A stretch of 64,000 bases of DNA. Origin: Doryteuthis pealeii. Lineage: Eukaryota; Mollusca; Cephalopoda; Myopsida; Loliginidae. The notes under the pieces were generated by a model. That model was not told the DNA's origin and did no database searches. It saw only the letters and a program-made list of their open reading frames with translations. Shown here piece after piece: positions 11,868-23,094 of this stretch (its first letter is position 1; every line of letters begins with the position of its first letter). The stretch is from the NCBI GenBank assembly GCA_023376005.1, contig CM042152.1, positions 75,280,473-75,344,472 on the forward strand, in the 5' to 3' direction. Position numbers and translations under genes: made by a program.

Positions 11868-12150
11868 CATATTTACCAACCCCTCTGCACAATGTGAAAC
11901 AAGGTCAATATCATACAGAGTTTAACAGGTTTGAATTAAGTTTTCCTTCTCATAGACTCGTTGCCATACCAAGATTAAAGAACTGTCTGTACTATTTACC
12001 CATAACTGGAGGGAGAATAGTTAGATTCATACTTTTACCGAGGGTATTAATACTATGTGAAATGCCAACAGCTTAGTTCGGGATTTTAACTTGTCTCGCT
12101 GTGTCCATTTTCTTATGACGGTAACCATTACACCATGTGCCTCCTACTTA
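11868..12150 (-). mobile_element. SINE-B, near full length
   Basis: Minus orientation: head near 12140 (ggtgtaatggttaccgtca) through the body to gagggg-ttggtaaatatg at 11870. Matches the TSD-bounded copy at 54479-54766. Confidence 0.65.
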
Positions 12151-12204
12151 TATTTTTTAATTATTTGTAACTCATTATAACTACGTGTGTAACTATACCT
12201 ATCA

Positions 12205-12426
12205 CCGTCCATGTGTGGAGGTTTCTCTATGGTGTTGTTGCTGCTAACGTGCTGGACTGGGACATTGTAGTAAGAGAGTTTGAATTCCAATCTTTATTGC
12301 GTTCACTTTGGACTAATTCTCTTGGGAAAGGTATGAATCTCCTCTCTTCAGTTGTGGGTCAAATAGTACCACTACTGTTCTTCTACAAGGATGGCATTAG
12401 CATTGAATAACCCATGAAGGTTGATA
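12205..12426 (+). mobile_element. SINE-D, tail interrupted by a MITE
   Basis: tRNA-like head with tgctaacgtgctggactggg and B-box-like gagtttgaattccaatc, then the tail gcattgaataacccatgaag. The tail is cut at GGTTGATA (12419-12426) by the element at 12427-12974 and resumes as GGCTGATATGCC. Confidence 0.65.
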
Positions 12427-12974
12427 GGTAATTTATGTCTCCTGCCTCAGAAATTGCTACCCGGTGACTATTAAAATAACGTCCCCAGCTATGTCGTCTC
12501 AGATTTTCTTTTATTCATGTTGTTTAATGTCTTGTTTTTAGTTTAAATAAACAAGAATTACGACAAAAAAGAAGCGACACCCCACAAATACATTTACTTG
12601 TAGAAAATATCTATCTATCTCCATTTGTTCTTATCAATCTATATTATTTTGTTTATCTATCTATCTCAGTCTATTCCAAACTATATATCCATCTTCATTT
12701 CTAAACAAGAATTACGACTTATTACGACAAATTTCTATAAATGAACAAGAATTACGACAAAATTCTATAAATGAACAAGAATTACGACAAATTACGATAA
12801 ATGAACAAGAATTACGCCAAAAAAGAGAAGCCCCTCCCTCTAAAATACATTTAACGCCCTAAGTTGGTTGTTTTCTTTCAAGTAACACCGACATAGCTGG
12901 GGACGTTATTTTAATAGTCACTGGGTAGCAATTTCTGAGGCAGGAGACCGGGACGCACTTCCTCATAAATTACT
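12427..12974. mobile_element. Long-TIR MITE, copy 1 (8-bp TSD)
   Basis: Ends GGTAATTTATG and cataaattac(t), with arms of ~80 bp (cagaaattgctacccggtga / inverse). TSD GGTTGATA / GGCTGATA. The interior carries ATCT runs and repeats of aacaagaattacgacaaa. The left arm lacks about 16 bp present in copy 2 (45372-45860). Confidence 0.75.
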
Positions 12975-12987
12975 GGCTGATATGCCT

Positions 12988-13305
12988 GTTAAGTTTCTGA
13001 CCGCCATCCTTTGCCAGTTGAAAAGGACTTAAAGTAAGTAAGTCCTGAGCTATGGAATCCCACGTAGTGTCAAAGGTCCAGTGATATAATCCTATGTTCC
13101 GTCGTCCACGAAGCTTCAAAGCAGTGTGCGTAGGTATTACTAGAACAGCCGGTATAAATAACAATAGCAGCAGCAGAGTACTGCCAGTGATTGGCCAAGA
13201 GGTTGGTCACATACTTCTCGGCAAGCCTATAAGTAGAAGCGGGCGTCTAGCACACACCTTATATTAGGAAAACACCGACAATGCCATTAAACAGAAACCA
13301 AACCT
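12988..13305 (+). repeat. Dispersed repeat X, copy 1
   Basis: About 300 bp from gttaagtttctgaccgccat to accttatatta, followed by caatgccattaaacagaaac. Repeated at 53660-53970. Type unknown. Confidence 0.55.
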
Positions 13306-14380
13306 ATAATTGTGTGTAATTTGACTGTCTTTTTTCTTTCTTTTTTTTTTTTTGTGTTGTGGGAAAACAATGCTTTTATGTCTAAGAGAGTAGAGAGAGA
13401 ATACTGTATACCTTAAATATATCCAACAAACACAACAATGTTGACAATAGCCACACAGTTTCCCTACATCCCCAGTGCTTTTGAGACCTTACTTTTGGGA
13501 TTACCTTGTATAATGCATTTAATTCAATATTTAATTAATGTTAATTATCTTTTAATTCCACTTGCAAGATCATCACGGTGTTATTTGCTCATCCCAGAAT
13601 ATTTTTGGGGACACACCACTGAACACAAAATATGTTAAAGTGCAAATGTCTGATTGGACAAAATTATTTTGTAAAACGAATATTACAAGATAATTGTGGA
13701 AAATTCAGATGTTCCTTTGTTATAAAATGTCCATGAAAAGTTCTTTGTTGTTTGATATAAATGCACAAAAATAGAAAAAGATTTGGCATTTTCTTGAGTG
13801 ATAAAAACTGTGTTAAAATGAATCCTGTCTTTAGGGGTGTTATCAGTATACTAGCAGGACCTGTGGATATACCATAGTATTATAATTTATTTATCACATT
13901 TTATATGTTGTAATCTTGTAAGATTATAAGCTAACAGGACCTGTGGATATACCACAGAATGATAATTTAATTATTACAAACACTTGGTATGTTTACTTAA
14001 GACCTATGGCAAAATAGTTCAATATGTAAAAAGTATAATAATCTTGATTTAACTCTTACTCTTTTTTTTTTTTCTTTTTCATTATGTCCGATTGAAACAG
14101 ATTAGCATTATCACTTCTGCACGCTTACCCTCTCTCTCTCTATCTTTCTCCTACTCTCTCTCTTTCTTATGTTGTTTTGGGGTAGCATATCTTTTTTCTT
14201 CCCTTTCTTTATAATAAAAACAGAATAGTCTATTATTTAGCTGAACGAGAATTGTTCAAATTATTAAAGAAATGATATTAATTTTTCTGAAACATCTTGT
14301 ATTACTGATTGATTGATTTATTTTTAACGACATATTAATCTCTCTTGGGTTATTTTATGCCTTGATGTTAGGGAATTGCA
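13306..14380. other. AT-rich sequence with a mariner terminal fragment
   Basis: At 13478-13512 lies gagaccttacttttgggatt followed by accttgta, which matches the 3' terminal inverted repeat of mariner-type elements. A direct repeat (gcaggacctgtggatatacc) occurs near 13856 and 13936. CT runs near 14130. No gene. Confidence 0.45.
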
Positions 14381-14389
14381 TTCTTTGTT

Positions 14390-14890
14390 TCAATTTTTGA
14401 GATGAGGCTTGATAATTGGTATTATTTAAAAAATTTTTTACCATTGTCCTAATCTTTATTGTTATATACACAACGTTTCAGCCGTCAAGGGCTTGCTTTG
14501 AAGTTCCATACACAACGTTTCGGCCGTCAAGGGCTTGTCTTGAAGTTCCATACACAACGTTTCGGCCGTCAAGGGCTTGCTTTGAAGTTCCATACACAAC
14601 GTTTCGGCCGTCAAGGGCTTGCTTTGAAGTTCCATACACAACGTTTCGGCCGTCAAGGGCTTGCTTCCAAGTTCCATACACAACGTTTCGGCTGTCAAGG
14701 GCTTGCTTCCAAGTTCCATACACAACGTTTCGGCCGTCAAGGGCTTGCTTCCAAGTTCCATGAAGGCTTCCAATCATAAGAAGACACACCTGCAGAAGGC
14801 TGGAGGGCACATTGACTAAAACGTTGTCTATATGACAATAAAGATGAGGACAACAGTCCGAAAAATCTAAATAACACAAATTACATTCAT
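14390..14890 (+). mobile_element. Hairpin element (CGTTTCGGCC family) with expanded core
   Basis: Ends ttgagatgaggcttgataat and gacaacagtccgaaaaatc. The central part has been amplified into a 42-bp tandem array (14470-14762). Confidence 0.65.
14470..14762 (+). repeat. 42-bp tandem repeat, about 7 units
   Basis: Unit contains acacaacgtttcggccgtca, agggcttgctt and gaagttccat. As 42 is a multiple of 3 and the units lack stops, four overlapping ORFs appear on the two strands; they are not taken as genes. Confidence 0.9.
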
Positions 14891-15049
14891 CTTTATATTT
14901 TTTGTCTAGTTGTTTAACACTTTTATTTCTTGTTTTTTTGCACATGGTCTTCTTGACTACTACTAATTTTAAAACCGATTTAACCATACACCCAGTTGTT
15001 GAGGCTTAGAATACACTGATTGTATCCTTTGCACAGTGGTAAGACCCCT

Positions 15050-15500
15050 CAAAAAAGGGGTGTATTGATTATGACGCTAAACTGCTGGTGTTGAGACTCC
15101 AGTTGGGGAGTACCTCTTCATTGCAATTACTCCCAGGTCCACTCTGACCCAGAGTGCTAGTACCTATTGGGGTTCCATCTATGGTTTACATCGATAGAAC
15201 CCTAACAGGTACTACCAGTATGGGTCAGAGTGGACCTAGGAGTAATGGCAATGAAAGGGTATTCAACACTCCTAGATCTCCAGGACTGTTGCCTCACCAT
15301 TTAGATGTAGTTTAGTATCCTGCCATTGCTCCCTGGTCCACTCTGACCTGAAGTGATAGTACCTGTTAGGGTCCCATCTATGGGTTAAATAGAAAAATGT
15401 GTTTATAAAAAAATAATTGAGTATCCGTTAAGAATGAATTTATTTCAAAACTTTATTGGCATTAAATGACCCACTGAGGTTGATATGCCGTAAAACAAAC
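15050..15500 (+). mobile_element. ~555-bp retroposon, rearranged copy with internal inversion
   Basis: A forward 3' block (15060-15190), an inverted block (15195-15330) and a second forward 3' block (15330-15500, ending ttgatatgccgtaaaacaaa). Best read as nested or recombined copies. Confidence 0.55.
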
Positions 15501-15764
15501 AAAAAGAAAAAAAAAACAATTTTTTTGCAGGGGATACAGTCAGTGTATTTTAAGCCCTGCTGACATGGTGAGCTAGTATAACCGAGGTGATCCAAGAACA
15601 AATTAGATAAAATTAGCTTAGTTACATGTTACCCCAAAGTACGAGTCGTGTTTTGAGAAAGTTTAGGCACATTCTGTGTAGGTAAGATTACATAGTTACT
15701 GCTATCTTTAAGGATACTTAGCAAGCATATTTTGATTTACTCTATTTGCTTTCATAGGTCTCTT

Positions 15765-15850
15765 GTTTCATGTAATGGTTAACAAGCAAGGCTTAGCAGA
15801 CCATCACTAGTGTGTTAGATTGTTACTATTTACCTCTCTACTTTTGGCTT
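15765..15850 (+). mobile_element. SINE-C head fragment
   Basis: A-box-like tgtaatggttaacaagcaag followed by diverged SINE-C sequence. Confidence 0.4.
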
Positions 15851-15914
15851 GGAAGCTTTGTAAATGACTGTGTTTTGCTGGATTATTATTTCAAAGTGTA
15901 TTGGTGAAATGTGC

Positions 15915-16145
15915 TAGAAGATGGTGGCTGAGGGTCAATGTCCTAGGTATGATGTTAAACTCTATCTGATCGTGAGGTTCCTGTTCTAGAGGTCTGGGGG
16001 AATGTGGAGCATCCCTTCATCACCATTGCTCCCAGGTCCACTCTGACCCGGAGTGGTAGTTCCTGTTAGGGTCCTATCTATGAGTTAAAGAGAAAAAAAA
16101 TGTGTTTGAAAAAAATTGAGTACCCATCAAAAATGAATAAGACCA
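15915..16145 (+). mobile_element. ~555-bp retroposon, 5'-truncated copy
   Basis: Starts at gtgctagaagatggtggctg and runs to gagtacccatcaaaaatgaa; the tail is missing and a SINE-B head half (16155-16250, minus) follows directly. Confidence 0.6.
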
Positions 16146-16154
16146 AAGTATATT

Positions 16155-16250
16155 AGTGCCACGTGAAATGCAAACAGCCTCGTCCCGGATTTGAACCTGA
16201 GTCACTGTGTCCATTTTTTGTAATGATAACCATTACACAATAAGCAACTG
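16155..16250 (-). mobile_element. SINE-B head half
   Basis: Minus strand: A box-like tgtaatggttatcatt and B box-like caggttcaaatccggg. Confidence 0.5.
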
Positions 16251-16374
16251 ATATTTTCTTGTCAGTTTCGGTTTTTAACTGACATTATAGTTTTTAAATG
16301 AATAGTAACTAACTACTTTATCTACTTTATATGTTATATATAGTCAAATAAAGTCTGTCGGATGCATCTGGGGT

Positions 16375-17110
16375 TTGAAGTCAACTTGCACTCGGAGGCG
16401 CGGTGGGGGGAGAGGTCAAAGAGAGAAGATAAATCAATTGAAGAAAAATGGTCGACTAAAATCATGCCATCTCCACTGACTCAAGAAATGAGGAGGAAAA
16501 AAAAAATGTTTAAATTTTAAAAAAAAGATAAAAACTCTTCAAACTTGTAAAAAATAAATAAATAAAATGAAATAAAAAATAAAATTTAAATAAATAAATA
16601 AAAATTAAGATGTAAAAAAAAGATACATTTAAAAGTCCACCAAGATAAAAATTCATCTCTCCCCATCCTGCAGTGCCACATTTAACTCTTTCAGCACTAT
16701 ATACCAGGGGGAGTCCCTGTGCCATAGTGGTTAATGTACTGGACTGCAACATTGTAAAAAAAAAAGTAAAGTCATCGGGGTGGCCTAAAGTCTGTATCAG
16801 CCAATCAGGGAGGGAATCTATCCCTTTTTCACTAGCGCTAGACAAAGGAGAATCGTTCTTGCATCTGAGGTGGAGCGCCACACCTACCATCAGCTCCTTA
16901 CTTTACTGCACAGATCCCTGTGCTACTCATACGCTGAGTTCGCGAGCGCAAGATTGAACTCCAATCATGCTATTATGTTTACTTGCACTCACCTAGTCGC
17001 AGGGGGTGAGGTTGGAGAGTGAAGATAAATCAATTGAAAAAAAAATGGACGACTATCATGCCATCTCCATTGACTCAGAATATGAGATGAGAAAAGAAAA
17101 TATTACATTT
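16375..17110. repeat. Two diverged copies of a ~120-bp repeat enclosing SINEs
   Basis: acttgcactc...gaagataaatcaattgaa...catgccatctcca occurs at 16387-16495 and 16982-17090. Between them lie AT-rich sequence, a SINE-D head (16703-16760) and a minus-strand SINE-A (16768-16945). Confidence 0.5.
16768..16945 (-). mobile_element. SINE-A, head truncated
   Basis: Body and 3' end on the minus strand (cagggatctgtgcagtaaag, ggtggagc-type block, ggccaccccgatgac). Confidence 0.65.
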
Positions 17111-17257
17111 AATTTGACTTTCTTTTCTCTGTGCTACAACAAGGAAAAGCAAGTGGCCCTTTTTTTTTTTGGGGGGGGGGGCAGGGGGATAAAATGGGGA
17201 TTATTATTTCACCCATGACCATGATAATCACTCAAGGTTATTTTGCCAAGCGTTTTG

Positions 17258-17830
17258 CCCAGTTGGCTGGGGCAGTAGAATACCACAACTGCACCTTTGC
17301 GGTGGGGGGGGGGGGTAAAATCTGTTGGCCATGGTGGTGACCCATGATGCTTTAGGATAGAATCCGATTGGCTGAACAGTCCATGACATACAACTCTCCA
17401 CATTGGCCTTTATTTAGGTTAGACAGTTGTAGAAGCCCCCTACAACCAATCAACTTGTCACATCAAGCCCTAGCACCTATATAATTGCTCCAACCCTATT
17501 GCCCTAATGGCAAACCACCAACCCTTTTTATCATATATATGCTTAAAGGAGGTGGCTGATGGTCTTAGTGTCCTGGGTATGACATTAAACTATATCTAGT
17601 AGTGAAGTTACAATTCTGGAGCTCAGTGGAGTGTGGAGTACCCCTTCATCACCATTACACCAGGGTTCACCCTGATCCAGAGTGGTTGTACCTGTTAAGG
17701 TCCCATTCAAAATATGACTTAAAAAATTTTTTTTTTTTTAAATTGAATACCCAACAATAAGGAATAAAACAAAACGTCTTCAGCATAAAATAACCCAACA
17801 AGGGTTGACATGATGTAAAATCCAACCAAC
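17258..17830 (+). mobile_element. ~555-bp retroposon copy
   Basis: Near full length, from cagttggctggggcagtaga to gggttgacatgatgtaaaa, with G-run expansion in the 5' part. Confidence 0.65.
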
Positions 17831-18144
17831 CCACCAAACTTAAAAATAAGCTTCAATAGGTTTGTTTATGTTTCAAAAGAAGAAGAAAAAAAAAGGAATT
17901 CTGTTTGATACAATTTTTGCTTTGTGCTCTCAAAGAGAGAGACTCAAAATATCTTTCCTTTCCGAAGTACATATTACACCTAAAGAATGCCAGAGAATAT
18001 ATTGACCAAATTGTAAGAACAACAAAAACGAATAATTTTTTTTGAGCTAAAGACAGTTCTCTTCTTTATTGGTCTGCAACAGACACATTTTTTTTTTTTA
18101 AGTGCCATCTCAAAATATACATCATCCAATATTAGAAAATATTG

Positions 18145-18590
18145 ATTCTTTGGTTTGGTAAAAATAATCATCATTTTCTTTGGTAATGCCAATGTTGTTG
18201 ATTTTTGGTTTGGTAAAAATAATCATCATTTTCTTTGGTAATGCCTTGTTGTTATTCTTTGGTTTGGTAAAATAATCATCATTTTCTTTGGTAATGCCAA
18301 TGTTGTTGTTGTTATTCTTTGGTTTGGTAAAAATAATCATCATTTTCTTTGGTAATGCCAATGTTGTTGTTATTCTTTGGTTTGGTAAAAAATAATCATC
18401 ATTTTCTTTGGTAATGGTTGGCTTTGGTTTTTGGTAAAAATAATCATCATTTTCTGTTGTTGTTGTTATTCTTTGGTTTGGTAAAAATAATCATCATTTT
18501 CTTTGGTAATGCCAATTTGTTGTTATTCTTTGTTTGGTAAAAATAATCATCATTTTCTTTGGTAATGCCAATGTTGTTGTTGTGTGTGTG
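18145..18590. repeat. ~58-bp minisatellite, about 8 units
   Basis: Unit contains ttctttggtttggtaaaaat, aatcatcattttctttggta and atgccaatgttgttgtt. Small length variants give chance minus-strand frames. Followed by a TA run (18597-18622). Confidence 0.85.
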
Positions 18591-18623
<33 letters not shown>

Positions 18624-18624
18624 T

Positions 18625-19060
18625 GTAAACAAGGTTTGTTTAGAATGGCTTTTTGCCGATAATTTTTGGGAGAATAAGTGCTTAATTGGAGTCGGACCTA
18701 ATTTTGAAAATTAATAATGAATTAGGCGGGAATACCTATTAAATGTATGGCTAAACAAATCGAGAAAAATCAATCTCTGTATGTACATTTCGGCCTATTA
18801 GGCCTCATCAGCAGAGCTATAGATCGGAAGACCGCCCTGTGCGTGATTTGAAACCGGACTGCCAAGCTGACAGGCCGATCCCATAACCTCTACACTAAAC
18901 GAACCTCTTAGATTTTATGATTTGTTTAGAGTAGGTTAATATTCCTCTTCTAGTGACTTTTATTACACGACGATATGATAAGTTGTAAACAAGGTTTGTT
19001 TAGAATGGCTTTTTGCCGATAATTTTTGGGAGAATAAGTGCTTAATTGGAGTCGGATATA
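18625..19060 (-). mobile_element. Repeat G with tRNA-Asp-like head, between 75-bp direct repeats
   Basis: A ~75-bp sequence (ttgtaaacaaggtttgttta ... aattggagtcgga) occurs at 18627 and again at 18985. Between them is a minus-strand tRNA-like head (tgtagaggttatgg ... ggtttcaaatca) and the motif catttcggcctattaggcct. A second copy of the inner element is at 59685-60015. Confidence 0.55.
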
Positions 19061-19973
19061 TATATATATCTTTTGTCTTAACCAGTCAAGCTGTTTTGCC
19101 TGTTAAAACTTCCCTCGTTTCTTTTGGTTATTCCTTTTTCGTCAATATTCCTCATCTAAGAATCTTATTTTTTGGTATATTGACATGTGTTGTTGTTCTA
19201 TAATTCTCCCCTCCCCCATCTTTTTTCTCTCCTCCTCTTCCAAGAGAAGAGGAAAAGAAAAAATCAGCAGACTGTCACATCCATTCAGCTAAATCTGCTA
19301 TTTTTGGTCCAATTTCAACCAAACTCACAGATATTGTTAGTTGTGACTCTAAAGATTTTAAACCATAATAGATCCTGGTTATACTGTCTTTTTTGGGGGG
19401 AAGGGTGTGAGTTCACATCTATCTTAATGTCACCCTTGCTGTAAAAGGGTGTCTGTCTCACAGTCCTTACCCACTCTCATAGTAATCGCCACAAGAGATA
19501 CATGGCTCTCTTCTTCCCTATATACACTTAGACCTTTTCTGTCATGGCCAGATGTAAAGTTGCTCATAGAGTTCATTTCATCCAAACTTTTACCTGGCCT
19601 TAAAATAGGTTCAGAAACACAATTTTTAAAAAAAAGTTTGAATTAATATTACCCTTTCAAATTTAGGAAATAATAACATTAGATATTTATTCAAAATAAT
19701 TATAAATTTTTAGTGTTTTTTTTTTTTTTTTTGGGGGTGGGTGGGTGGTGGGGGCTAATATCTGAGATCTCGATCAATGAACTATTTTCTGTACATCACA
19801 AAACAGATAAAATGTCCCTTAGATACAAATAATCATCTAAACCTCTAAAAATATATCGGGATGGGGGGGTGGTGCTAAATATTTTCAGCTTGTGATCTAC
19901 TTTTAAAATGAACAAGTCAAAATGATCTATCTATATTAAATAATACTTTATATATTTGTTTATATATGTACTG

Positions 19974-20020
<47 letters not shown>

Positions 20021-20386
20021 CATATAACTGTATACGTCTATAGTCACTACCTTACCTGATGACTTGCACTGAATGGAGTCAGCCAAGGTTGCATAATCCA
20101 AACAGTAACTGCTGGTTACCAGCCTCAAGCAGGCTTCCAAATGATTATTGGTCATGGTTGAATGGTACTTGGACTTAACAATATTCATATAGGAAAAGAA
20201 AGGCTGACTTGCATAAATAAAAAAGAATAGATGATAGGCTAACATCAAAAAAAAAAAAAAAAAAATTCATTGCCATGCAATCTACCTGTACTACCATAAT
20301 ATTTGTAGTCAACCCACTTGGGAGAAAGAATTCAAAATTTCTCTTGCTATTTTGTCTTTGCTAAGGTGTTGTTTCTTTCTTTTCAG
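19060..20386. other. Sequence upstream of ORMDL
   Basis: No promoter can be fixed. Contains a G-rich stretch at 19733-19754 with four runs of three or more G, a TA microsatellite at 19977-20017 and an A tract at 20247-20267. The ORMDL first exon may lie here or further upstream. Confidence 0.4.
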
Positions 20387-20411
20387 TGAATCTCTCTGTT
20401 GACAGATCAAG
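20387..20411 (+). other. ORMDL 5' UTR segment of the first coding exon
   Basis: A pyrimidine tract and AG (gtttctttcttttcag, ending at 20386) make a good splice acceptor 25 bases before the ATG. This implies a separate non-coding first exon and promoter further upstream, which I cannot locate. Confidence 0.6.
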
Positions 20412-20585
20412 ATGAATGTGGGCACGGCCCATAGCGATGTCAACCCAACACATTCCTATTTGAACAGTAAGGGAATTTGGCTAACTTATATCATTCTCAT
20501 TTTGCTTGCCCATCTGATGTTGCTAAGTGTGCCCTTCTTCACAGTGCCAGTGGCGTGGACATTGACCAATGTTGTACATGATGTG
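20412..20585 (+). CDS. ORMDL: ORMDL exon 1 (codons 1-58)
   Basis: First coding exon of an ORMDL protein, a small ER membrane regulator that binds serine palmitoyltransferase and restrains sphingolipid synthesis. The translation opens [20 protein letters not shown] and continues through GIWLTY and [17 protein letters not shown], aligning without gaps to animal ORMDL1-3. It holds the N-terminal segment that reaches the enzyme's active site, TM1 (about residues 22-42) and the start of TM2. The ATG is the family's conserved start. A pyrimidine-rich acceptor ending at 20386 lies 25 bases upstream, so the leader is probably spliced from an unseen 5' exon. The exon ends GTG|gtgagt, phase 0; open reading beyond 20585 is intron. 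Oddity: residue 13 is Thr, where ORMDLs normally have Asn. Family assignment is near certain; which vertebrate paralogue it matches cannot be said. Confidence 0.96.
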
Positions 20586-21142
20586 GTGAGTACCAGTCTT
20601 TTCTTCTTTTTTTTTATATATATATATATATATATATTAGATAATATGGGTACTATATTTGTAAACCGTGCTCAATATCATTGCTAACTTTTATATATAT
20701 ATATATATATTTATTTATAATTTTTTTTTTTTTTACCTACTCGGATACCCAGTCCCATAATAAAAGACATTTGTAATAACCTCTTAGTCAGAATTATCCT
20801 GAAGAACCATTCGGATGAAACCTAGGTAGATAGTGTCTGACTCATGTATGTCCTTGTATATAGATCAACTTTTTTTTATTATTGAACATCTCTTTGTGTT
20901 TGAGAGAACTAAATAGCTTCTTTTTTTTTTTTTTTAATTTTTCATTGTGGTTTCACACCATCACAATTTTTCATTGTGGTTTCACCTCTGCAGGGGGTAA
21001 TACCCCCACCTCCCAGTGGGTGGCAACCTGTAATGCCTGATGACAAGATTGTGGTAATTGATCAATCTGTAATCTGGGTACTATGGGGTCTCCTTTTTAT
21101 TTATTTGTATATATGTATTTATCAATCCTTACACATTTCTTA

Positions 21143-21365
21143 AATAGAGTTTAAGAGATTGAATTCATATTTTCCTTCTAGATTGGTTGCCTAACCAAAG
21201 TTAAAGAGCTGTCTGCTTTACTATTTACCCATAGCTGGAGGAAGGATAGTTGGATTCATACCTTACCCAAAAAGGATTAGCGCTGTGTGAAATGCTACCA
21301 GCTTCATTCAGTATTTGAATTCATGTCTATTTCTACAACAATAACCATTACACCATACACCTCCA
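21143..21365 (-). mobile_element. SINE-B in ORMDL intron 1
   Basis: Body cccatagctggaggaaggat and head end ataaccattacaccat, minus orientation. Its duplicate is at 25552-25770. Confidence 0.6.
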
Positions 21366-21639
21366 CATATTTGTATATATGTTCACATCAGACTTTTTTC
21401 TCTAGACATTTTGTTATTGTCTAAAGGGTACAGCCTCACAATAGTACTGACACAGCTACCGCTTGGAAGTATTCTTGCTCTGTCTTATCAAAAAGATCAG
21501 ATTTTCATATGGTCGATAATCTCTCTCTATAGCAGTCAATGCCTTTCCTATGCATATGTTGACATTGCTTTCTGTAGAGGAGATATTACTACCTAGGTAT
21601 GTGAACTAGTCTACTAATTTTAGAGGCTTACCATCCAGT

Positions 21640-22075
21640 GTCGTCTGGGGTTGTAGAATACACCAACTACACCTCTGCAGAGATAAGACCCCCTACCACC
21701 CCCACCAATGTGGCCATCTGTGATGCTAGAGGACAGAATCTAGGTGGCTGAACAGTCTATGACTTGCAACACTCCAGTGAGTATGATGCTAAACTTCATC
21801 TAGTGGTGAGACTCAATTTCTGGAACTCTGGGGAGTGTGGAGTACCCCTTGATTGCCTTTACTCCAAGGTCCACTCTGACCTGGAGCAGTAGTACCTGTT
21901 AGGGGTCTATGGGTTAAATAGAAAAAAAATAAGCTTTAAAGAGGTGTTATTTTTTTTTTTTTTTTTTTAAATAAGTTTTAAAAAAAGAATGAACACCCAA
22001 CAAGAATGAATAAACAAACATCTTTGGCATAAGATAACCAACAAGGGTTGACATGCTGTCAAATCCAACCAACTT
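21640..22075 (+). mobile_element. ~555-bp retroposon in ORMDL intron 1 (internally deleted)
   Basis: gtctggggttgtagaataca to gggttgacatgctgtcaaat. It lacks the central block with the ccctattgcccttatggcaa motif. Duplicate at 26040-26470. Confidence 0.65.
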
Positions 22076-22379
22076 GACTTATGAGTTTAATTTGTTCCAC
22101 TCTTAACTCATTTCTGCATATATCAAATCAACTTTCCCCATTGAAATAAACTGAATGCCATTAATCTGGCATTTTTTGGATAAGAAAAATAGCACTTTAC
22201 TGTATAAAAACATAATAATTGGAATGTAATGAATTATGTGCTGTAATATTATTTTTTATAAATGTTTGGCCTAATAAATTTGGAAACCTAATGTTTATGT
22301 AATGTATGAACCTAGGACATACCTTAAATTTTAGATCTAAACACAAAGCAAAAATTGTCGGTCAATTGACATATATTAA

Positions 22380-22427
22380 GGTACACACACACACACACAC
22401 ACATATATATACATATATATATATGTG

Positions 22428-22459
<32 letters not shown>

Positions 22460-22490
22460 TATAATATATATATATAGAGAGAGAGAGAGC
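22380..22490. repeat. CA/TA microsatellite
   Basis: A CA run passes into TA and GA runs. Expanded in the duplicate at 26820-26935. Confidence 0.9.
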
Positions 22491-22699
22491 GTATGATTAT
22501 CACAATCTTGGTGAGTTAGTGGTGGACCAAGATAGTGTGGTATTATTAGAGTGCTCAATACCAGTAATATATATATATATATGGTACCTGTAATGTAACT
22601 CCCTTTCCTATTTTAAAAATCTTATAATTCATTTCTGAATCATTATTTTTTACAAGGAATGAATAAGAACACACATAACATAGTTTTATTTAAAATTCT

Positions 22700-22930
22700 A
22701 TATAGGCATCAGCATTTGCCTCCAGCCTTTCAAACTGCTCAGGAATTGCATCAACTGATCTTCCCAGGAACTCTTGTGGATTGGCAGATATAAATTCTTG
22801 TATTTGTCCTTTAAGTTCTTCCAAAGTCATAGAGTAGTCTTTCTCCGTCAACTAACCCTAAAGAAAAAAGTCGCAGGGTGTTAAGTCAGGGTTTCTGGTC
22901 GGCCACTCATACGGATCAGAAAAATGGTGA
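22700..22930 (-). pseudogene. Mariner-like transposase C-terminal remnant
   Basis: The minus strand reads PYEWPTRNPDLTPCDFFL, two stops, then YSMTLEELKGQIQEFISANP, QEFLGRSVDAIPEQFERLEA and NADAYIEF. The W-P-x-R-x-P-D-L-x-P-x-D-F-F motif holds a catalytic Asp of the IS630-Tc1-mariner DDE fold; the rest is the usual C-terminal helix region. Broken by stops and lacking the N-terminal two thirds. Duplicate copy at 27145-27375. Confidence 0.7.
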
Positions 22931-23094
22931 TTCATGAACCACAATAGCAAAAACGACGACACAGATATAATTGCCATATATTAAGGAACATACATTAAAG
23001 AATTAAGAGATATGTAACTGCATATAAAAGAATTGTGAATAGTTTAACATTGCAAGTTAATTTTCAATCAACCTGTATGTATATTCTTTTTACT

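Noticed and set aside
14470..14762. CRISPR-like repeat array
   Set aside because: Units are contiguous with no unique spacers; eukaryotic tandem repeat.
14416..14987. Four overlapping ORFs with 14-residue repeats
   Set aside because: 42-bp tandem array inside a transposable element; open on both strands by arithmetic.
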